This document shows, in pieces, positions 60,801-64,000 of a stretch of DNA of 64,000 nt (position 1 is the first letter of the stretch; each line of letters begins with the position of its first letter). Made by a program: the position numbers and the translations under genes. This stretch comes from Roseomonas sp. AR75 (GTDB lineage Bacteria; Pseudomonadota; Alphaproteobacteria; Acetobacterales; Acetobacteraceae), in the NCBI RefSeq assembly GCF_005222815.1, contig NZ_STGB01000001.1, forward strand, positions 124,001 to 188,000, read 5' to 3'. Below the pieces are notes generated by a model that saw only the letters and a program-made list of their open reading frames with translations, ran no database searches and was not told the origin of the DNA.

Positions 60801-63800
60801 GCATCGGCGACGGGCGCGACGTGAACCGTGAAATCGCGGTCCGCCGTGGCGGCATCGCCATTCGCCGCCTCGGTGCTGGTGGTGCGCAAGGTGAGTGCGA
60901 TCTCGCCGGCGAAGTCGCGCGGCGGCGTGAGCGTCAGCCCTGCCAGATCGGCGGGGTCCAGGCTCCAGCTTCCGTCGGCATTGCGCAGGCCGGCCGACAG
61001 CGTCGCGCCATCGGGCACGCCGAGGATCCGCAGCGCCAGGCTCTCCGATCCGTCCGCATCGGTCAGCGCCGCGGCGAGATCCAGCGCGATCGCTGCGTCT
61101 TCCGCGCCGAAGGCATCGACCGCGCCGACGATAGGCGCATCGGCGACCGCGGCGACCTGCACCGTGAGGGCGATGGTGACGGTGCTTGCCGCGCCATCGC
61201 CTTCGGTGTCGCGCAGGACGGCCTCGATGGTGAGCGGGATCGGTGCATCGCTGTCGGCGGGCGGCGAGATGGCGATGGCGCCCGCGACCAGCGCGGCCCG
61301 GTCCACCCGCCACACGCCGTCCCCCAGATCCTCGCCGCGGTTCAGCTGCGCGCCCGTGGGGACACCACGGACCAGGGCGATGTCGTCCCATCGCTCGGAT
61401 GCATCGGATGAAGCACCGAAATGCGCCAGGATCGGGATGGCGCTGTCCTCGGCGCCGGACGCGGTGGCGGAAAGGTCGGCACCGTCCATCACGGCTGCGA
61501 CCTTGACCGTGAACCGGTGTTCGACGCTGGTCGTGTCGCCGTTCGCGGCTTCTCGGGTGGTGGCGCGCAGCGTCAGCGGGATATCGCCGGCGAAGTCGCG
61601 CGGCGGGGTGAACGACAGGCCCGCGAGATCCGCCGCCGGCACGCTCCAGCTGCCATCGGCATTGCGCGTCCCGGCGGAGAGCGTCGCGCCTTCGGGCAGG
61701 CCAAGGATCACGATCGCCAGGCTTTCCGATCCGTCCGCATCGGCCAGCCCGGCGGAGAGGGCGAGGGGGATCGCGCGATCCTCGTCCCCCGCGGCATCCT
61801 CCGCGGCGGCAAGCGGCGCGTCCGCAACGGCGGCGATGCGGATCTCGGCCCGGGCCGTCAGCTGCCGCGTGTCCACCCCGTCGGCAGAGGTGTCGCGCAG
61901 CGTCGCGGTAAGCGTCAGCGCGAAGCCCGTGTCGGAATCGGCGGGAGGACGCAGCGCGACATGGCCTGCGAGGAGTTCCGCGCGTGAGACCGACCACTGC
62001 CCCGGCGCGACTTCGACGCCCTGGTTGAGCGTGCCACCGCTGGGCAGGCCGGCGATCAGGACCGTGTCCGCGAGACCTTCCGAGCCGTCAGCATCCGCGG
62101 TGACGAAGGCCGCGGCAATCGGGATCCAGGAATCCTCCGCGCCGCTGCCGCCGGCCGTCAGCGCGGCATCCGCTTCGGCCCGCGGCGCGACTGTCACGGT
62201 GAAGGGGAGCTCCCGCAGGGCGGCATCGCCATTCGCGGCTTCCGTCGCGGTGGCACGAAGGGTCAGCGCCAGCGTGCCGGAAAAGTGCGGCGGCGGCGCC
62301 AGGGTGAGCCCCGGCAGGTCGTCGGCATCCAGGCGCCATCCCCCATCGCTGCCGCGCGTGCCGGCGGAGAGCGTCGCCCTCTCCGGCACGCCAAGCAGGA
62401 CGAGCGACAGCCGCTCCGAGCCATCGGCGTCGGACAGCGCGGCGGCGAGGTCGAGCGGGATCACGCCATCCTCCGCTCCCGCGGTCTCGGCGACGCTCAC
62501 CAGCGGTGCGTCGGCCACCGCGGTGACGGCGACGATCAGCGGTGCGGCCATGGTGGCTGCGGCGCCATCCGCTTCCAGGACCTGCGCCTCGATGCGGAGC
62601 GCGATGGCCGCATCGCTGTCCGGGGGCGGCGTCAGGGCAATTCGGCCCGCCTCGAAATCGCTGCGGGCCACGCGCCAGCTTCCCGCGCCGAGCGGCGTTC
62701 CGCCGTCCAGGCCCGCATCGGGCGGTACGCCGTGGATCAGCACCGTGTCGGCCCAACGCTCCGACGCGTCGGAGAGCGGGCCGAAGCCGACCGAGAGAGT
62801 GATCGGCCGGTCCTCCTCGCCCGCGGCGCTGCCGTGGATGGCGCCGCCATCCACCACGGCATCGACCCGCACCGTGAAGCGGCGCTCGATCACGGCGGCG
62901 TCGCCATTCGCCGCCTCTGTGCTCGTCGCGCGCAGCGTCAGCGCGATCATGCCGGCGAAGTCTGGCGGCGGCGTGAGCCTCAGGCCTGGCAGATCCGCGG
63001 GGGCGACGCTCCAGCTGCCATCCGCGTCGCGCATGCCGGCGGAGAGCGCCGCTCCCTCCGGCACGCCGAGGATCGCGAGTGTCAAACGCTCCGAGCCGTC
63101 CGTGTCGGTCAGCGCCGCGGAAAGGTCGAGCGGGATGGCCCGGTCCTCGGCGCCGGAGATATCCTCGGCCGTCGCCACAGGTGCGTCCGCGACTGCTGCA
63201 ATGCGGATCTCCGCCAGGCCGGTCAGTTCGCGCGTGTCGCGCCCGCCCTCGTCCACATCCTCCGCGATGGCGCGCAGGGTCAGGCGGATCGTCGCGTCGC
63301 TGTCCGCGGGCGGCCGGATGGCGATGCGGCCGGCGAGCAGGTCGGCGGTCGCGACCTCCCAGATGCCGGGCGCAACCTCGCTGCCCCGGGACAGTTGCGC
63401 GCCGGGCGGGACACCCTCGATCCGCACCGTGTCGAGCAGACGTTCGGAGCCGTCGTCGTCGGGCGTGGCGAAGCCGGCCGCGATGGTGATCCATTCGTCT
63501 TCCGCGCCGCTGCCCGACCCTGTGACGGCCGCCTGGGCATGGACGCCGGGCGCGTCGGGCTGTGCCTTCGGCAACTCGGGTGCGCTGGAGCCGCCGACGG
63601 CGACCTCGCCGGCCGTCGCGACGGTCTCGGGTACCGGTTCGACGATGGGCAGCATCAGCGGCGCCGCCTGCGAGAGCGCCGCCGCGGAACCGAGGGCGGT
63701 CATGGCCGCGGGCAGCGGCAGCCCGGCGCTTTGCCCCTCATTGCCCGGAGCGGGGGCACTCGCGGGCCTGGGCGCTGGCGCAACCGGATCGGGCGTCGCC

Positions 63801-64000
63801 GCCACGGCCCCGATGGCCGGTGTCGCGGGGACGGTTGCAGCGTCCTGCTGCCCTGCGCGTGGACCCGTCGTCCTGGCCGCGCCATCCCCGGCGGGCGCCG
63901 TTGCCGCCGGCGTGGCGGCGGCATCGCTTGACAGGCCAACGCCGACCGCGGCGCTGCTTGCCCCGACCAGGATGGCCGGGGCGGGCGGCGCCTCGTTCTG
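54851..64000 (-). CDS. Giant repetitive surface protein with RTX-like C-terminus (N-terminus outside window)
   Basis: The frame is open from the stop at 54851 to the right edge, so at least 3,049 residues are encoded and the start lies beyond 64000. An Ala/Pro-rich segment without cysteine occupies about the first 160 visible residues. It is followed by 23 repeats of about 115 residues, each with a G-A-E-D-x-x-I opening, D-x-D-G-S-E (probable Ca2+ site), S-A-G-T-x-x-x-D-G-S-W and a V-A-D-A-P close. A distinct domain follows (about 55202-55603), and the last 116 residues have RTX-like stretches (G-T-A-G-H-D-S-F-H-G-G, G-G-A-G-A-D-L-F). This layout matches type I-secreted adhesins of the LapA/BapA sort. 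No secretion genes are in the window. The binding target is unknown. Confidence 0.88.
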   Translation of the reverse strand, partial: QNEAPPAPAILVGASSAAVGVGLSSDAAATPAATAPAGDGAARTTGPRAGQQDAATVPATPAIGAVAATPDPVAPAPRPASAPAPGNEGQSAGLPLPAAMTALGSAAALSQAAPLMLPIVEPVPETVATAGEVAVGGSSAPELPKAQPDAPGVHAQAAVTGSGSGAEDEWITIAAGFATPDDDGSERLLDTVRIEGVPPGAQLSRGSEVAPGIWEVATADLLAGRIAIRPPADSDATIRLTLRAIAEDVDEGGRDTRELTGLAEIRIAAVADAPVATAEDISGAEDRAIPLDLSAALTDTDGSERLTLAILGVPEGAALSAGMRDADGSWSVAPADLPGLRLTPPPDFAGMIALTLRATSTEAANGDAAVIERRFTVRVDAVVDGGAIHGSAAGEEDRPITLSVGFGPLSDASERWADTVLIHGVPPDAGLDGGTPLGAGSWRVARSDFEAGRIALTPPPDSDAAIALRIEAQVLEADGAAATMAAPLIVAVTAVADAPLVSVAETAGAEDGVIPLDLAAALSDADGSERLSLVLLGVPERATLSAGTRGSDGGWRLDADDLPGLTLAPPPHFSGTLALTLRATATEAANGDAALRELPFTVTVAPRAEADAALTAGGSGAEDSWIPIAAAFVTADADGSEGLADTVLIAGLPSGGTLNQGVEVAPGQWSVSRAELLAGHVALRPPADSDTGFALTLTATLRDTSADGVDTRQLTARAEIRIAAVADAPLAAAEDAAGDEDRAIPLALSAGLADADGSESLAIVILGLPEGATLSAGTRNADGSWSVPAADLAGLSFTPPRDFAGDIPLTLRATTREAANGDTTSVEHRFTVKVAAVMDGADLSATASGAEDSAIPILAHFGASSDASERWDDIALVRGVPTGAQLNRGEDLGDGVWRVDRAALVAGAIAISPPADSDAPIPLTIEAVLRDTEGDGAASTVTIALTVQVAAVADAPIVGAVDAFGAEDAAIALDLAAALTDADGSESLALRILGVPDGATLSAGLRNADGSWSLDPADLAGLTLTPPRDFAGEIALTLRTTSTEAANGDAATADRDFTVHVAPVADAATITAGGTGAEDGWIAIRGMLATTDRDGSETLGPTLTIGGVPDGATLSHGSETAPGIWTVPRAAFEAGELAIHPPANSDADITLRISLAVNDGADSKVTEASATIVVRAVADSPTVQVADAAGREDTPIRLAGLGGALTDTDGSETLSFIVVGVPSTARLTAGTRGADGSWSLTAAQLSTVSLLPPANFSGRMDLSLTAVATEARDGAPAARTTAPFTVTVDPVADAGRITGSKAGNEDGWIQLKPSYSTPDADGSESWSATTHVSGVPAGAMLNRGTRTAPGEWAVPTADLKAGLVSIRPPADSDADFSVTLRATLSDAGNGLVVTREITGSYGVTVRAVADAPLAAAADSAGAEDTAIALDLSAALIDTDGSEALALRILGVPGGATLSAGARNADGSWSVDADALDGLTMTPPRDFSGSIALTLRATTTEARDGTSATVERSFVVTVDAVADTPTLRTGPAIGLEDSDIALRISAAATDSDGSERIAAFRILDVPDGAVLRAGGAVLAREPDGSVLVDSGAAPSLTVTPPPDSDADFTLRITAIAEEPNGSRAESAPRELPVRVDAVADTPIWLRVGAEGAEDSAIPLDLSARLGDADGSERLYYVISGVPDGAILSAGRWRGPGSWSLTADEAADVTLTPPADFSGTITLTAAAVAQEGNGGAQAVSSVSFPVRVAALLDSTNWSATARGAEDTPIPLNLAAPLRDRDGSERMVGEAVVEGIPAGAVLRLADGSVVATTDGVARIAVDRLAGTTMTMPRDSDLAAQLTVRVTVQDEDGTSASLRGIVTVDPSGIADTPELKVESVGMSGHGSSDPSSGWAGLPIRAALTDTDGSEALHLWVRDVPAGFLLSAGVAAGDGVWLLREADLPGLQIRPPAGYEGSATLRVQAVAVEREGHTTTHVSKLELTVKAAEGEDIGDGKDEPGGGGDPVPPAAPKLQVAAAEGSEDTTVPLGIVLVAAEPGTTLSVIVSGLPAGARLSTGFHDPERDVWVLRPEELDRLLVIPPRDFAGEITPKVTAFAMDGTGRTTSTTDSASLHVEAVADGPAISAAPPASAEDASVPLNLAIAGRDADGSEGVVAVTLSGLSAGARIAPAAGITANGDGTWTVDPSAIAAVRLIPPENAHGTFGLTVTATVREESNGATATSSRSVSVSVSPMPDAPTASAADVTGTEDQPIALGLAAALVDRDGSEAMSVVIAGLPEGARLSAGINNGDGSWTLTPAQLAGLSVTPPGDWSGSMALTLHAHAMERSTGQVATTSVPFRVSVLGSADAPLVDAAATATGEEDTAISLDIVARLTDRDGSETLALIATGVPAGAQFSAGYANPDGSWTIPGDALAGLAFTPPPHFAGTLRLDFAATASEADGDAVATRFQLAVTVDPVADAPLLSLAAVAGAEDTAIPLHLAATLADADGSESIARFLVAGMPTGATLSAGTRGSDGVWTLTAEQAATVTLTPPPNFSGSLSLSVTAVSQEAANGDQAQVTVPLDVVVTPVADAPNLALIPATGAEDSAIRLPIAATLADTDGSESLARFVVAGVPDGFALSAGTRGEDGQWTLTPAEAAIVGVIPPADWSGRFELTITAVARENATGEEASRSAILPVTVNAVADVPLLSAADASGAEDHAVSLDLSAMLADTDGSESIAAVTISGLPAGFALSAGTALGAGLWRLQPPDLDGLRLAAPADWHGTLALSLNATAHDGSSTASAARSFAVTITPENDAPVLTLAAATEAATGQQRAVILADAAITDVDSPRMGSATVTLAGAEEGDGLVFEGYDIREEDGRSLLGDTGIAMTRAPDGTVTLSGPAAAGTYERVLESLAIENPAGLSAGTRGIAVTLRDEDGAAAGTRSVALDIAPSVIHGGDTDAHLSGTAGHDSFHGGVGNETMAGGAGADLFIVSAGGGHDRIEGGDGSWLDRVHVEGVGAPGEGGWTLVLDAGVSVTQGDRAFDFAEPASGTIHFADGGQVELAQIERITW
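55604..63514 (-). repeat. Coding array of 23 imperfect tandem repeats
   Basis: Repeats of about 110-117 residues fill the middle of the giant gene. Two classes alternate for the first twelve: class A (longer, with S-D-A-S-E-R-W or D-x-D-G-S-E and a P-P-A-D-S-D-A block) and class B (P-L-D-L-S-A-A-L-T-D-T-D-G-S-E, T-E-A-A-N-G-D-A). Later copies are more diverged. Repeats 1-4 (62150-63514) and 5-8 (60782-62149) have nearly matching lengths, 117/112/114/112 and 117/112/115/112 residues, indicating a block duplication. Confidence 0.82.

Noticed and set aside
55604..63514. CRISPR-like periodic repeats
   Set aside because: The period is about 345 bases, the repeats encode protein and are not short identical repeats with unique spacers.

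Overview
The window is uniformly GC-rich, densely packed, and reads as the chromosome of an alphaproteobacterium, most likely Acetobacteraceae/Rhodospirillales (Roseomonas-like). That placement is an inference from base composition, from the many orphan tripartite-tricarboxylate (TTT/Bug) binding proteins and from the gene families; no rRNA or other decisive marker is present. The region is mainly accessory catabolism: transporters or binding proteins paired with hydrolases, lyases, dehydrogenases and IclR regulators.

Layout. 1-1.4 kb: an iron-type ABC permease cut by the left edge and a small hypothetical gene. 1.5-10.7 kb: a hydroxypyruvate-type reductase (-), then a + strand operon of SDR, M20 amidase/carbamoylase, hydantoinase A, a glycosyltransferase, hydantoinase B and a serine hydrolase. 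10.7-20.5 kb: an MsbA-like exporter, D-aminoacylase with a LysE exporter, a Kef-type antiporter with a small K+ channel, an acyl-CoA dehydrogenase, an AT-rich foreign-looking membrane gene, and a CaiB/BaiF CoA-transferase. 20.5-25.3 kb: a candidate small RNA with its own promoter and terminator, N-formylglutamate amidohydrolase, tRNA-Val(GAC), a complete TRAP transporter, palindromic repeats and an M23 peptidase. 25.4-29.7 kb: a fumarylacetoacetase-fold hydrolase and a NitT/TauT-type ABC transporter. 29.7-34.5 kb: DUF924 protein, a large FAD/Fe-S dehydrogenase and a serine-glyoxylate-type aminotransferase. 34.5-37.4 kb: a type III polyketide synthase, methyltransferase and flavoprotein operon.

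37.3-54.7 kb is a mosaic catabolic region: four TTT binding proteins without membrane subunits, PrpD-like, DUF6282, HpcH/HpaI aldolase, enolase-superfamily, bicupin, hotdog and three amidohydrolase-2 proteins, a 2-hydroxyacid dehydrogenase, a SnoaL-like protein, an SDR, a quinone oxidoreductase and two IclR regulators. Five similar 19-bp inverted repeats (TTCC-N7-GGAA type, two of them degenerate) lie in its intergenic spaces and may be shared IclR operators.

54.85 kb to the right edge is the C-terminal part (over 3,000 residues) of a giant repetitive, probably type I-secreted surface protein: 23 repeats of about 115 residues, a distinct domain and an RTX-like tail. Its N-terminal repeats contain a duplicated four-repeat block.

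The most notable items are the internal block duplication in the giant protein, the candidate sRNA, the shared operator-like palindromes, the type III PKS operon and the glycosyltransferase placed between hydantoinase A and B. No transposase, CRISPR array, rRNA or prophage was seen.
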